From Flavobacteriaceae bacterium UBA3591 (lineage in GTDB: Bacteria; Bacteroidota; Bacteroidia; Flavobacteriales; Flavobacteriaceae), in the NCBI GenBank assembly GCA_002375695.1, contig DFMO01000008.1:124001-188000 (forward strand): a DNA stretch of 64,000 nt, written 5' to 3'. A program made the position numbers and the translations under genes. This document shows, in pieces, positions 18,133 through 27,222 of this stretch. A model generated the notes under the pieces. That model had not been told where the DNA came from and made no database searches. It saw only the letters and a list, made by a program, of their open reading frames with translations. Within the stretch, counting starts at the first letter, position 1, and the number at the start of each line of letters is the position of its first letter.

Positions 18133-18576
18133 ATGTTGAAAAATTTAGTTTTAATTGCGCTGGTAATCGTAGTTTCGGCTTGTGGTAGCAAAAAATCTGC
18201 CGTTGCAACTTCAAAGGAATCTAAAAGTATTCGTTTAGGTAAAAACGAGGTTCTTACGTACGAAAGTTTAGGAAATGGAGTGGCGTCTATTGCCATTCGG
18301 TTTTATGATAACAATACTTTTAAATTTAATTTTAAAAGTATTCCACAACCCGGAACCGATAATAAACCCATTAAAATTTCAGAAAAAGGAACCTATACAG
18401 CCGATGGAAATTGGAGGATTTTAGAATTTAAAAAACCGAAATTTTCATTGGCAGCAATTTTCGATCCTCAGTTTGCTAGCGCGTCTGATTATCAAGTAAT
18501 TGATGCCGAGCGGGTAAAAATTAATGCTTCCAAAAATACACTGCCTATTTGGGGTGTTGTTTGCGAAAAACAATAA
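18133..18576 (+). CDS. Small lipoprotein of unknown function
   Basis: 147 residues with a lipoprotein signal: hydrophobic LVLIALVIVVSAC with the lipobox Cys at residue 17. After a Ser/Lys-rich linker the mature part looks beta-rich (SIAIRFYDNNTFKFNF, GTYTADGNWRILEFK). I do not recognise a domain family. Starts 3 bases after ettA, so probably co-transcribed, and ends at a strong bidirectional terminator. Likely a small beta-barrel or lipocalin-like envelope protein, which is only a guess from the strand pattern. Confidence 0.75.
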   Translation: MLKNLVLIALVIVVSACGSKKSAVATSKESKSIRLGKNEVLTYESLGNGVASIAIRFYDNNTFKFNFKSIPQPGTDNKPIKISEKGTYTADGNWRILEFKKPKFSLAAIFDPQFASASDYQVIDAERVKINASKNTLPIWGVVCEKQ

Positions 18577-18578
18577 AT

Positions 18579-18630
18579 AATTTCTGGTAGTTTTTAAAAC
18601 TAATAGCAATTAGTAAAACTACCAGAAATT
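18579..18630. terminator. Long bidirectional hairpin terminator
   Basis: 16-bp perfect arms at 18579-18594 and 18615-18630, with a second 6-bp stem inside the loop (18599-18604 / 18609-18614). It lies between the convergent lipoprotein and hutG genes; its right arm reaches the last base position of the hutG stop codon. Confidence 0.85.
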
Positions 18631-19631
18631 TATGCTAAAACATCACTCACCAAATACGCAATTGCTTTGCTTATTTGGTTGGTAGATATGCCGGCGGCTG
18701 GTGCTCCTTCGCATAAATGCAGGTAACACGCGTTTTTATTTTTTGAAAAGTACGAAACAAACTTTCTGGCTTCAGTAAGTGTAAATCCGCTGGGGGTAAT
18801 GGCACTACTTCCCATTAATTCTACAGCGTCTAAGTCAACCTCGAGCCCGAAGTTTTTTTCGCCACAGAAGTTTTCGGCAGCTTTCATTGCTTCATTAAAT
18901 GTTGTTTTATTTGCAATGGCGATATCTTCAAATAAATTATAATTAACCCTTGCAGCGTCTTGTTGCATTGAATTAAATACAGCTTCTGAAGTGTAATTTC
19001 TGTGTAGACCAAAAATAAAATACTTGTCTAAAAATCCTTCTTCAAAAACATAAGAAAATCCATTTCCGCTGTGGCGATGTTCCAAGGCTCTAAAATCTGT
19101 ATGCGCGTCAAAATTGATACAATTAATAGATTTTCCTAAGCCTTCGGCGGTTCCTTTTATATTTCCGAAACTATTGTTATGCCCGCCACCTATAATGATT
19201 GGAAATTTTCCGGCACTAATTATCGCTTTTACAACCGCAGTTACTTTATGATCTATTTGCGTTACTAATTGGCCTAATTCTTCGGCAAAATGAGCATCTG
19301 TTTTCGAAATATTTTCGGCTTGTTTCATTTGTGTTTCGCAGTCTATTTCACCCAACAGAATTACATTTTCAGCATTTATATATTTATTATGCTGAATGTT
19401 TAAAAGACTACCCAAAGCGGCTTGCCAAGCTTTGGCTGTACCCGGATTGCCGTAATTGGCGCGAACTCCTATATCTTCGGGGATGCCGAGAAGTACATAC
19501 TTTGCAGGGTGTTTTTGTAAACTTTCTAAATTTTCGACAAAGCACACCTTTTCGCCAAATTTTATTTCTCCGGCTCGCGGTTTAAGTAGCGAAGAGACAT
19601 CTTTGGGGGTGTAAATTTTCAGAAAATCCAT
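18630..19631 (-). CDS. hutG: Formimidoylglutamase (arginase fold)
   Basis: 333-residue ureohydrolase-family enzyme that removes formamide from N-formimino-L-glutamate in histidine breakdown. The binuclear Mn site is visible as GGGHNNSFGN (His ligand), NFDAHTDFR (Asp/His/Asp) and EVDLDAVE (two Asp). The first motif has G in place of the D of the arginase GGDHS signature, as known in other HutG-type members. It overlaps the hutI stop by one base (TAATG), so translation is coupled. hutH and hutU are not adjacent. Confidence 0.92.
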   Translation of the reverse strand: MDFLKIYTPKDVSSLLKPRAGEIKFGEKVCFVENLESLQKHPAKYVLLGIPEDIGVRANYGNPGTAKAWQAALGSLLNIQHNKYINAENVILLGEIDCETQMKQAENISKTDAHFAEELGQLVTQIDHKVTAVVKAIISAGKFPIIIGGGHNNSFGNIKGTAEGLGKSINCINFDAHTDFRALEHRHSGNGFSYVFEEGFLDKYFIFGLHRNYTSEAVFNSMQQDAARVNYNLFEDIAIANKTTFNEAMKAAENFCGEKNFGLEVDLDAVELMGSSAITPSGFTLTEARKFVSYFSKNKNACYLHLCEGAPAAGISTNQISKAIAYLVSDVLA

Positions 19632-20866
19632 TATACTTCTTCACCATTAATAATTACAGTATCGATTAAATTACTACCAAAGGCGTAGGGTAAATATCCG
19701 TAAGAGGGTACTTGTTTGGTAATAATTAAATTGGCTGCCTTTCCTTTTGTAATACTGCCGTGCGTATTGCTTAGCCCCATAGCATAAGCGCCGTTAATAG
19801 TTGCCGCATTAATAGCTTCTTCAGGAGTTAAACGCATTTTTATACAAGCTGTAGCAACCACAAAATTCATGTTTCCGCTGGGGGTAGATCCCGGATTGTA
19901 ATCTGTGGCGAGTGCCAAAGGCAAGCCAGCATCAATCATTTTACGTCCGGGCGCATACGGAATGCTCAAAAAATAGGAGCAGGACGGAAGCGCAACCGGC
20001 ATAGTGTCGCAATTTTTTAAATCTTCAATATCTTGATTGGTCATTACCTCTAAATGGTCTACACTTAAGGCATTGTGTTTTACTGCTGAAGCAATCCCGC
20101 CAATGCTGTTAAACTGGTTTACGTGTACTTTTGGAATTAGGTTGTATTTTTTTCCTTCGATTAAAATACGTTCCATGTCAGCTACCGAAAAATAGCCTTC
20201 TTCGCAAAAAATATCGACGTATTCGGCAAGGTTTTCATTTGCTACTTTGGGGAGCATTTCATTGCAAATTAAATCTAAATAACCATCCTTATCGCCTTTG
20301 TATTCGGTAGGGATGGCGTGAGCTCCTAAAAAGGTTGTCTTTATTGTAACTGGGTATTCTTCGGCTAGTTTTTTAGCAACGCGAAGCATTTTTGTTTCGG
20401 CTTCGGTGGTTAATCCGTATCCACTTTTTATTTCTAAAGCACCCGTTCCAAGACTCATTACTTCTTCTAATCTTGCAGCCGATTGTTGGTATAATTCTTC
20501 TTCGGAGGTTTCTTGAAGTTTTTTCGCACTATTTACTATACCTCCGCCTTTTTCGGCTATTTCTTGGTAGCTAAGACCTTTAATTCGGTCAACAAATTCT
20601 TGTTCGCGGTTACCGGCATACACCAAATGGCTGTGGCTATCGCACCAAGCCGGAAGTACAATTTTCCCTGAACAATCTATGGTTTTAAACCCTTGGTGCG
20701 GCCCCATTTGGTCCATAGTGCCATAATCTTCAATAACGCCGTTGTTTAAAAACACCCAAGCATTTTTAAGCGTTGGCAGTTCTTTCATTGCTTCACCACT
20801 AAGCTTTTGTGGGGCGTTTTCGCGAACTTGTAATAATTCTTTTATGTTGGTAAGTAATAGTTTCAT
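19631..20866 (-). CDS. hutI: Imidazolonepropionase
   Basis: 411-residue amidohydrolase that opens 4-imidazolone-5-propionate to N-formiminoglutamate, the step just before HutG. Metal site: DSHSHLVYAGNREQEF (HxH, about residues 76-91), LGAHAIPTEYKG, KVHVNQFNSIGG (His) and ALATDYNPGST (Asp). The length is standard. It is the first gene of a two-gene hut operon; upstream is the divergent PLP enzyme with a 200-base shared intergenic region. Confidence 0.95.
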   Translation of the reverse strand: MKLLLTNIKELLQVRENAPQKLSGEAMKELPTLKNAWVFLNNGVIEDYGTMDQMGPHQGFKTIDCSGKIVLPAWCDSHSHLVYAGNREQEFVDRIKGLSYQEIAEKGGGIVNSAKKLQETSEEELYQQSAARLEEVMSLGTGALEIKSGYGLTTEAETKMLRVAKKLAEEYPVTIKTTFLGAHAIPTEYKGDKDGYLDLICNEMLPKVANENLAEYVDIFCEEGYFSVADMERILIEGKKYNLIPKVHVNQFNSIGGIASAVKHNALSVDHLEVMTNQDIEDLKNCDTMPVALPSCSYFLSIPYAPGRKMIDAGLPLALATDYNPGSTPSGNMNFVVATACIKMRLTPEEAINAATINGAYAMGLSNTHGSITKGKAANLIITKQVPSYGYLPYAFGSNLIDTVIINGEEV

Positions 20867-21066
20867 GATATAAATTTACTAGCAATAATTTTTTGATAAA
20901 GATAGAAAAACTAAACGCTATAAAGGAAAATTGGAATTTATAATTGTGGTTGTTTAATTGTTTTCCTATTGAAATATTTAAAACCTTTGCTAGTATTTTG
21001 AATGCTAGAAAATTTCAGTATTTCTAAATTGTTATTTATACCTTTAACAAACAAAAATTTTTAGGG

Positions 21067-22233
21067 ATGAAATCAAAAAGTTTAGGGATTAACTCTATTT
21101 GTACCCATGTGGGTGAAGTAGAAGATAAGCAGTTTAAAGGTGCGGTTTCACCCATATTTACTGCGAGTAGTTATGCGTATGAAGATGTGGCTGTAAAGCG
21201 GTATCCACGCTATTTTAACACCCCCAACCAAGAGGCGTTGAGTAAAAAGATTGCCCGACTCGAAAAATGCGAATCGGCTTTAATTTTTGGTAGTGGTATG
21301 GCTGCTGTAAGCACTACTATGCTCGCTTTTTTACACAAAGGTGATCACGTAATTTTACCGCAAACTTTATACGGCGGCACGTATAATTTGGTAGTTGAAG
21401 AATTTCATAAATTCGGGATAGATTATTCATTCGCCGAAGGTTTTTCTGAAACCGACTTCTCGAGCAAAATACAAGAGAACACAAAGGTTATTTTTGTTGA
21501 AACACCCTCCAATCCGCTAATGAAAATTACCGATTTAAAAATGATTTCGCGATTGGCAATACAACACGGGTTAATTACAATGATTGATAATACATTTGCT
21601 TCACCTGTAAACCAGACCCCCAAAGATTTTGGAATAGATATAATAATACACAGTGCTACCAAATATATGGGAGGGCATAGCGATATTTGTGCAGGAGCCG
21701 TTGCGGGAAGCGAAGAACACATTAAAAAAATCTGGAATCTTGCGAAAAACTTGGGTGGGAGCTTGAGCGATTATACAGTTTGGCTTTTGGAGCGCAGTAT
21801 GAAAACTATGGTGCTACGAGTAAAAGCACAAAACAAAAACGCTAAAAAAATGGCGAATTGGTTAAAAAATCATAGGCTCGTTAATAAGGTTTATTATCCG
21901 GGTTTAAAATCGCATCCCAATCATCAACTTGCAAAAAAGCAAATGAGGGGTTATACAGGAATGTTGTCTTTTGAGCTCGATAATTCAATAGAAGTAGACG
22001 GTTTTTTAAACGCGTTGCAATTAATAAAGCCCTCGATGAGTTTGGCTGGTGTAGAATCTACCATACTTTCGCCTGCAAAAACTTCGCACGCGTTGCTTTC
22101 AACTGAAGAGCGACAAAAACAGGGGATAAGTGACCAGCTTTTAAGGCTGTCTGTAGGCATTGAAGAAATTGAAGATTTGATTGACGATTTTGAAGCTGCT
22201 TTTAATAAAGTTACAGATAAAGATTTAGTTTAA
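21067..22233 (+). CDS. Cys/Met-metabolism PLP-dependent enzyme (cystathionine/methionine lyase-like)
   Basis: 388 residues, PLP fold type I of the cystathionine gamma-synthase/lyase family. Visible: ALIFGSGMAAVSTTMLAF (PLP phosphate loop), ETPSNPLMKITDL, MIDNTFASPVNQ with the PLP-N1 Asp, and IHSATKYMGGHSDICAGAV with the Schiff-base Lys at about residue 198. Members release or transfer sulfur-containing groups (cystathionine, methionine or homocysteine); sequence alone does not settle which. It lies 32 bases before bshB1, so it might feed cysteine or thiol supply for bacillithiol, which is inference. Confidence 0.88.
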   Translation: MKSKSLGINSICTHVGEVEDKQFKGAVSPIFTASSYAYEDVAVKRYPRYFNTPNQEALSKKIARLEKCESALIFGSGMAAVSTTMLAFLHKGDHVILPQTLYGGTYNLVVEEFHKFGIDYSFAEGFSETDFSSKIQENTKVIFVETPSNPLMKITDLKMISRLAIQHGLITMIDNTFASPVNQTPKDFGIDIIIHSATKYMGGHSDICAGAVAGSEEHIKKIWNLAKNLGGSLSDYTVWLLERSMKTMVLRVKAQNKNAKKMANWLKNHRLVNKVYYPGLKSHPNHQLAKKQMRGYTGMLSFELDNSIEVDGFLNALQLIKPSMSLAGVESTILSPAKTSHALLSTEERQKQGISDQLLRLSVGIEEIEDLIDDFEAAFNKVTDKDLV

Positions 22234-22265
22234 TTTTAAAACTTCTGCGATTGCGGAAAAAAGTT

Positions 22266-22982
22266 ATGAAAATAGATATATTGGCAATTGGAGCACATCC
22301 AGACGATGTAGAATTAGGCTGTGCGGCTACCTTGGCAAAAGAAATTGAAAACGGGAAAACAGTAGGGATTTTAGACCTTACGCGTGGCGAATTAGGCACA
22401 CGAGGTACCGCAGAAATTCGTGAGAAAGAGGCTCAAAATGCTGCAGAAATTTTAGGCGCAAAATTTAGGCATAATTTAGAATTCTCTGATGGGTTTATTG
22501 TAAATAACGCAGCTTCACAACTCGAAATAATTAAAATAATTAGAAAATACCAACCCAATATTGTACTCTGTAATGCTATAGACGATAGGCACATCGACCA
22601 CGGGAAAGCTAGTAAGTTGGCGAGTGATGCGTGCTTTTTAAGTGGCTTGCAAAAAATAGAAACCATTTTTGAAGGCAATCATCAAAAAGCTTGGCGTCCA
22701 AAACACGTTTATCATTATATTCAATGGAAAAATATAGAACCCGATTTTGTGGTGGATGTCACCGGGTTTTTAGATAAAAAACTACAATCGGTATTTGCAT
22801 ATAAAAGTCAATTTCATCAAGAAAACGCAAAAGAGCCAGAAACGCCCATTACTTCTACAAATTTTAGAGATAGTATAACCTATAGAGCGCAAGACTTGGG
22901 AAGGCTTATAGGTACTGAGCATGCCGAAGGTTTTACAACCGAACGCTATCCTGCAGTAAAATCTATTTCAGATTTAATTTAA
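22266..22982 (+). CDS. bshB1: Bacillithiol biosynthesis deacetylase BshB1
   Basis: 238 residues from ATG at 22266; the open frame extends back to 22251 but the conserved domain begins MKIDILAIGAHPDDVELGC. LmbE/PIG-L-fold zinc deacetylase: AHPDDVE supplies His-Asp-Asp and DDRHIDHGKAS supplies the third His. LTRGELGTRGTAEIREKE is characteristic of BshB1. It deacetylates GlcNAc-malate to GlcN-malate, the second step of bacillithiol synthesis. bshA and bshC are not in the window. Co-directional with the upstream PLP enzyme. Cytosolic. Confidence 0.95.
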   Translation: MKIDILAIGAHPDDVELGCAATLAKEIENGKTVGILDLTRGELGTRGTAEIREKEAQNAAEILGAKFRHNLEFSDGFIVNNAASQLEIIKIIRKYQPNIVLCNAIDDRHIDHGKASKLASDACFLSGLQKIETIFEGNHQKAWRPKHVYHYIQWKNIEPDFVVDVTGFLDKKLQSVFAYKSQFHQENAKEPETPITSTNFRDSITYRAQDLGRLIGTEHAEGFTTERYPAVKSISDLI

Positions 22983-23000
22983 TTTAATTTCACTTGAGTA

Positions 23001-23031
23001 TTGCGCAACCGTAAGAATTGATTTATATTTG
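23001..23031 (+). promoter_or_regulatory. Promoter of tRNA-His
   Basis: TTG at 23001-23003, 20-base spacer, TATATTTG at 23024-23031. A complete Bacteroidota-type promoter ending 39 bases before the tRNA. Confidence 0.78.
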
Positions 23032-23070
23032 CAACCGCTTAGCAAAATGTATTTTTATACACGCTAAATG

Positions 23071-23144
23071 GTGGTTGTAGCTCAGCTGGTTAGAGCGCTT
23101 GATTGTGGTTCAAGAGGTCGCCGGTTCGAAACCGGTCTTCCACC
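23071..23144 (+). tRNA. tRNA-His (GTG anticodon)
   Basis: Full cloverleaf: D stem GCTC/GAGC, anticodon stem CTTGA/TCAAG with anticodon GTG at 23105-23107, 5-base variable region, T stem GCCGG/CCGGT with loop TTCGAAA, discriminator C at 23144. A G at 23070 can serve as the encoded G-1 that identifies tRNA-His and would face C73. CCA is not encoded. The acceptor stem GTGGTTG/CTTCCAC has two adjacent T-T mismatches (positions 5-68 and 6-67). Single tRNA gene with its own promoter and terminator. Confidence 0.95.
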
Positions 23145-23150
23145 CAAAGT

Positions 23151-23184
23151 AAAGCCTTTCCTTAACAGGAGAGGCTTTTTTTGT
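23151..23184 (+). terminator. Rho-independent terminator after tRNA-His
   Basis: Stem AAAGCCTTTCCT / AGGAGAGGCTTT (12 bp with one G-T pair), loop TAAC, then seven T. It starts 7 bases after the tRNA. Confidence 0.92.
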
Positions 23185-23264
23185 GATTTAAAGTTTTTAA
23201 TATTTCCGAAAGTTTAAAAACTAAACTATTATTAAAAGTTGAAATTACATTTTTCTATAAATAG

Positions 23265-23287
23265 AAAAAGCTTCTCAAAGTGAGAAA
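23265..23287 (-). terminator. Probable terminator of the M28 peptidase gene
   Basis: Small hairpin TTCTCA / TGAGAA with 3-base loop at 23272-23286; on the minus strand it is followed by GC and five T. A second hairpin with T-rich and A-rich arms follows at 23250-23269. It lies about 60 bases past the stop codon at 23344. Confidence 0.5.
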
Positions 23288-23343
23288 CTTATTTCTAATT
23301 AAAATAGTTTTAATTGCTATTAAGTAGCCTAATTAACGATGCT

Positions 23344-24354
23344 TTATTCTACATTGTTTTTAATGCGATTTTCCATATTGGCTAATTCCCAAGCGGTGTG
23401 GAATATTAGTTTTGAACGCTTTGCTAATAAATTGTATTCTATTTTATCGGGTGTATCGGTAACCTTGTGATAGTCTTCGTGTACCCCGTTAAAATAAAAG
23501 ATTACCGGAACGTTATTTTTTGCAAAATTATAGTGATCACTTCTGTAGTAAAAACGGTTTCTATCGTTCGGGTCGTCGTATTTATAGTCTAATTCAAGCT
23601 GTGTATATTTATCGTTCATAGCGGTAGAAACATCTTGTAATTCTTGACTTAATTTATTGCTTCCTATTAAATAGATATATTCGGGATTGTCAACTTTGTC
23701 TGGATCAATTCTTCCAATCATATCAATATTAAGGTTGCTCACGGTATTTTCTAACGGAAATAATGGATTTTCGGTATAATAGCGCGAACCGTACAGCCCA
23801 ATTTCTTCGGCAGTAACGTGTAAAAATAAAATTGACCTTTTTGGTGGATTACCATCTTTAACCGCTTGCTGAAAAGCTTGTGCAATTTGCATAATTGCTA
23901 CTGTCCCACTGCCATCGTCATCGGCTCCGTTAAAAACGTTTCCGTTATCATCTACGCCTACATGGTCTAAATGTGCCGATAGTACAATAACTTCTTCAGG
24001 TTTTTCGGCACCTTCAATAAATGCGATTACGTTTTCGGTTGCTTGCGGATTTTTCTTCCCTTCAAAATAACTTTCAGGAATATGTTGGTAGTAATTATCG
24101 GTACCGGGCGCGGCTTTTATTCCTTCTTTTATATAAAAATCGCGGATATATTCGGCTGCCATTCTTTGCCCTTTTGTACCGGTCATTCTGCCTTCCATTT
24201 CGTCTGAAGCGTATACATAAAGCATTTCTTTTAGCTCTTGGGCAGTAATTGTACTGGCGTAATTTTCGGGATTGTTTTTAGTGTCAACCGTCTTTTGTGC
24301 CGAAGAACACGATAATATAAAAGACGATACCAGGGTAAGAATAAAAATTTTCAT
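23344..24354 (-). CDS. M28 family metallopeptidase, lipoprotein
   Basis: 336 residues. Lipoprotein signal with lipobox FILSC (Cys at residue 16), so exported and membrane-anchored. Zinc ligands of the M28 aminopeptidase family: SAHLDHVG (His, about residue 127), NGADDDGSGTV (bridging Asp), TAEEIGLYGSRYY (catalytic Glu-Glu), NIDMIGRID (Asp) and GVHEDYHKVTDTPDKI (final His). It probably trims peptides in the periplasm or at the surface. Single gene flanked by convergent tRNA and divergent MBL/rhodanese gene. Confidence 0.92.
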   Translation of the reverse strand: MKIFILTLVSSFILSCSSAQKTVDTKNNPENYASTITAQELKEMLYVYASDEMEGRMTGTKGQRMAAEYIRDFYIKEGIKAAPGTDNYYQHIPESYFEGKKNPQATENVIAFIEGAEKPEEVIVLSAHLDHVGVDDNGNVFNGADDDGSGTVAIMQIAQAFQQAVKDGNPPKRSILFLHVTAEEIGLYGSRYYTENPLFPLENTVSNLNIDMIGRIDPDKVDNPEYIYLIGSNKLSQELQDVSTAMNDKYTQLELDYKYDDPNDRNRFYYRSDHYNFAKNNVPVIFYFNGVHEDYHKVTDTPDKIEYNLLAKRSKLIFHTAWELANMENRIKNNVE

Positions 24355-24528
24355 AGATATATAAGTGAAATAATTTGCAAGAAAAATAACAGGTTTGAAA
24401 CTTTTCAGTTTTATAAATTTTTAAAGGTTAACGGGTAAAGATAAAATAACTTCGATTGCTTACTGTAAAATTTTTGTGAAAAAAGTAACTTCAGAATTTT
24501 ATGCTATTATTATAGTAATTACTATACT

Positions 24529-24536
24529 TATATTTG
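24529..24536 (+). promoter_or_regulatory. Promoter -7 element TATATTTG
   Basis: TATATTTG matches TAnnTTTG exactly, 16 bases before the ATG at 24552. No TTG is found at the expected -33 spacing, so this is a one-element call. Confidence 0.5.
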
Positions 24537-24551
24537 CCAAAAATAGAAAAA

Positions 24552-25934
24552 ATGAAGGTTGAACAAATTTATACCGGCTGCCTTTCGCAAGGGGCTTATT
24601 ATATAGAAAGCAACGGCGAAGCAGCAATAATTGATCCATTGCGCGAAACCAAACCGTATCTGGAACGCGCCCAAGCCGATAACGCAAAAATTAAATATAT
24701 TTTTGAAACTCATTTCCACGCCGATTTTGTAAGTGGGCATCTAAGTTTAGCCGAAGAAACTGGCGCAGCTATAGTTTATGGTCCCAATGCCAATCCCGCG
24801 TTTAAAGCCACCATAGCCTCCGATGGCGAAGTGTTTAAAATTGGTGATGTAACCCTAACCGCACTTCATACGCCAGGACATACGATGGAAAGCACCACTT
24901 ATTTATTAAAAGATGAAAACGGAAAAGATTACGCTATTTTTAGTGGAGATACCTTGTTTTTAGGTGATGTAGGCCGCCCCGATTTGGCTCAAAAAGGAAA
25001 TGAAGTCACCCAAGAAGACCTTGCCGGAATTTTATTTGATAGTTTGCGAAATAAAATAATGCCGTTGGCAGATGACGTAATTGTTTATCCCGCACACGGA
25101 GCGGGCTCTGCTTGTGGTAAAAATATGATGAAGGAAACTGTTGATACTTTAGGCAATCAAAAACAAATAAATTATGCTTTGCGCGCCGATATGACACGTG
25201 AAGAGTTTATAAAAGAAGTTACCGACGGACTTTTACCGCCGCCGTCATACTTCCCATTGAATGTAAAGATGAATCGCGAAGGGTATACCGCTTTTGATGC
25301 AGTGGTAAAACAAGGAACTACGCCTTTAAAACCAGATTCTTTTGAGCAGCTCGCTAATGAAAGCGGTGCTATAGTTTTAGATGTAAGACACCAATCTGAA
25401 TTTATAAAAGCACATATTCCGCGTTCTATTTTTATAGGTTTAGATGGAGGCTTTGCCCCTTGGGTGGGAGCATTATTAGCCGATGTTGAACAAAAAATAT
25501 TGCTTGTTGTAGCACCCGGAAGAGAAGAAGAAGCCGTAACAAGACTATCGAGAGTTGGTTTTGATAGAACACTCGGTTTTTTAGACGGTGGAGTAGAAGC
25601 TTGGCAAAATGCAGGAAAAGAAATTGATACGTTAGAGTCTGTTGATGCTGTTACATTTTCCGAAAAAATAAACACTGAACTACCTATTTTTGACGTAAGA
25701 AACGACGCCGAATACAGCAAAGCACACTTGCCAACCGCTAATCTTACACCACTTGGTTTTATAAACGATTACTTAAACGAGTTTCCAACCGATGAAAAAT
25801 TTTATGTGCATTGTGCTGGAGGTTATCGTTCAGTAATAGCTGCTTCAATTTTAAAAAGTAGAGGAATACACAATGTGGTTGATGTTGCGGGCGGTTTTGC
25901 TGCCATTAAAAAGACCGAGGCGACCATAGTTTAA
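24552..25934 (+). CDS. Metallo-beta-lactamase fold protein with two rhodanese domains
   Basis: 460 residues from ATG at 24552 (the open frame extends to 24534 without family sequence). N-terminal metallo-beta-lactamase domain of the persulfide dioxygenase/ETHE1 type: THFHADFVSGH (about residues 54-64), LHTPGHTMES, FSGDTLFLGDVGRPD and VYPAHGAGS. Two rhodanese domains follow: a first without an active-site Cys in the usual loop (about 260-365) and a second ending VHCAGGYRS with the catalytic Cys. Such fusions oxidise or transfer glutathione/bacillithiol persulfide sulfur. A paralogue is at 61319. Monocistronic with a strong terminator. Confidence 0.9.
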   Translation: MKVEQIYTGCLSQGAYYIESNGEAAIIDPLRETKPYLERAQADNAKIKYIFETHFHADFVSGHLSLAEETGAAIVYGPNANPAFKATIASDGEVFKIGDVTLTALHTPGHTMESTTYLLKDENGKDYAIFSGDTLFLGDVGRPDLAQKGNEVTQEDLAGILFDSLRNKIMPLADDVIVYPAHGAGSACGKNMMKETVDTLGNQKQINYALRADMTREEFIKEVTDGLLPPPSYFPLNVKMNREGYTAFDAVVKQGTTPLKPDSFEQLANESGAIVLDVRHQSEFIKAHIPRSIFIGLDGGFAPWVGALLADVEQKILLVVAPGREEEAVTRLSRVGFDRTLGFLDGGVEAWQNAGKEIDTLESVDAVTFSEKINTELPIFDVRNDAEYSKAHLPTANLTPLGFINDYLNEFPTDEKFYVHCAGGYRSVIAASILKSRGIHNVVDVAGGFAAIKKTEATIV

Positions 25935-25952
25935 AATACTTTTGCACCCATC

Positions 25953-25988
25953 AAAAAAAGACTCCTGTGTTGCAGGAGTCTTTTTTTT
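25953..25988. terminator. Strong Rho-independent terminator
   Basis: GACTCCTG / CAGGAGTC arms (25960-25967 / 25973-25980), 5-base loop, flanked by seven A and eight T, so it can act in both directions. It ends the MBL/rhodanese transcript. Confidence 0.93.
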
Positions 25989-26131
25989 GCGTTAAAATTA
26001 AGTGTTATAGTTTTAAAATATTGTGACTTAATGATTTATAAAACTAAATTATTTTGTTAAAGTTTTTAGAAAAAAGATTAAACAAAATAGTTTTTGTTTT
26101 ACTTTTATAACGAAACATTAAACAATTTATT

Positions 26132-27136
26132 ATGAAACAGATTTTACAAACAGCAGCAATTGCACTTTTTACAATAGGATCATTTGCCCAAACAGCACGT
26201 GTACAAGTAATACACAATTCAGCCGATGCGGCTGCAGCAGAAGTAGATGTTTATATTGACAATACTTTGGCTTTAGACGATTTTGCCTTTAGAACGGCAA
26301 CTCCATTTCTAGATTTACCAGCGGGAGTTGAAATAAATCTTGGTGTTGCTCCAGGAAACAGTACGGGACCAGGCGATATTTTATTAACTGTCCCAGTAAC
26401 ATTAATGGAAAATGAAAAATACATTGTGGTTGCCGACGGAATTGTAAGTAGCAGTGGGTATAACCCAGCACCACCTTTAAGTTTACAGGTATTCCCAATG
26501 GCACGTGAAATGGCCACAGACCCGGCCAATGTAGACGTTTTAGTACACCACGGTGCTACAGACGCACCTACAGTAGATGTTGTTGAAACAGGCGTTGGTG
26601 CCGGAACAATTGTAGACGATATCTCATATACCGAATACCAAGGATATCTATCACTCCCTACAGACGATTATGTTTTAGATATTACAGATGAAACTGGAGC
26701 GGTTACAGTAGCTCGTTATCAAGCGCCTCTTGCAACTTTAATGTTAGATGGTGCAGCGTTAACCGTGTTGGCATCTGGGTTTTTAGACCCTTCGCAAAAC
26801 TCAAACGGACCAGCATTTGGGTTGTATGTAGCAAGTCCTGCAGGTGGCAATTTATTAGCTTTGTCTTCAGTGCCGCTAAGCGTTTCAGAGTTTGATACTA
26901 CAGTAGTTTCTATGTATCCTAATCCAACAAATGGAATTTTAAATATTGAAGTTTCGGGGGTTGATCTTGTACAATATTCATTTATTATTACAGATATGTT
27001 AGGTAGAATAGTGAGTAATCAAGATTCAATTAAAAACAACACGATTGTTGTTGATAATCTTAACAACGGCGTTTATATTTTAACGCTCCTAAACAACAAC
27101 AAAGTATTGAGCAGTCATAAGTTTGTTAAAAACTAA
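26132..27136 (+). CDS. Secreted DUF4397 protein with type IX sorting domain
   Basis: 334 residues. Signal peptide MKQILQTAAIALFTIGSFAQ. Two DUF4397 (beta-sandwich) repeats: ARVQVIHNSADAAAAEVDVY at about 21-40 and a second beginning VDVLVHHGATDAPTVDVVE at about 134. The last ~75 residues are a type IX secretion sorting domain: SMYPNPTNGILNIEV, then IITDMLGRIV and NNGVYILTLLNNNK. It should be secreted to the surface or released, with sorting domain removed by PorU. The role of DUF4397 proteins is unknown. Own promoter not clear; ends at a terminator. Confidence 0.9.
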   Translation: MKQILQTAAIALFTIGSFAQTARVQVIHNSADAAAAEVDVYIDNTLALDDFAFRTATPFLDLPAGVEINLGVAPGNSTGPGDILLTVPVTLMENEKYIVVADGIVSSSGYNPAPPLSLQVFPMAREMATDPANVDVLVHHGATDAPTVDVVETGVGAGTIVDDISYTEYQGYLSLPTDDYVLDITDETGAVTVARYQAPLATLMLDGAALTVLASGFLDPSQNSNGPAFGLYVASPAGGNLLALSSVPLSVSEFDTTVVSMYPNPTNGILNIEVSGVDLVQYSFIITDMLGRIVSNQDSIKNNTIVVDNLNNGVYILTLLNNNKVLSSHKFVKN

Positions 27137-27160
27137 AGACGCTACAATTCTAAAAATTGA

Positions 27161-27192
27161 AAAGCCCTAAAACAACTAAGTTTTAGGGCTTT
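27161..27192. terminator. Bidirectional terminator between convergent genes
   Basis: Arms AAAGCCCTAAAAC / GTTTTAGGGCTTT (13 bp, perfect), loop AACTAA. It lies between the DUF4397 gene and the convergent PA2169-like gene. Confidence 0.9.
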
Positions 27193-27222
27193 ATCTTGCC
27201 TTTTCTTTTTCATAGATCCGGT

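Noticed and set aside
25172..25720. 182-residue minus-strand open frame
   Set aside because: Long, but antisense within the MBL/rhodanese gene and Ser/Thr-rich in the way of shadow frames.
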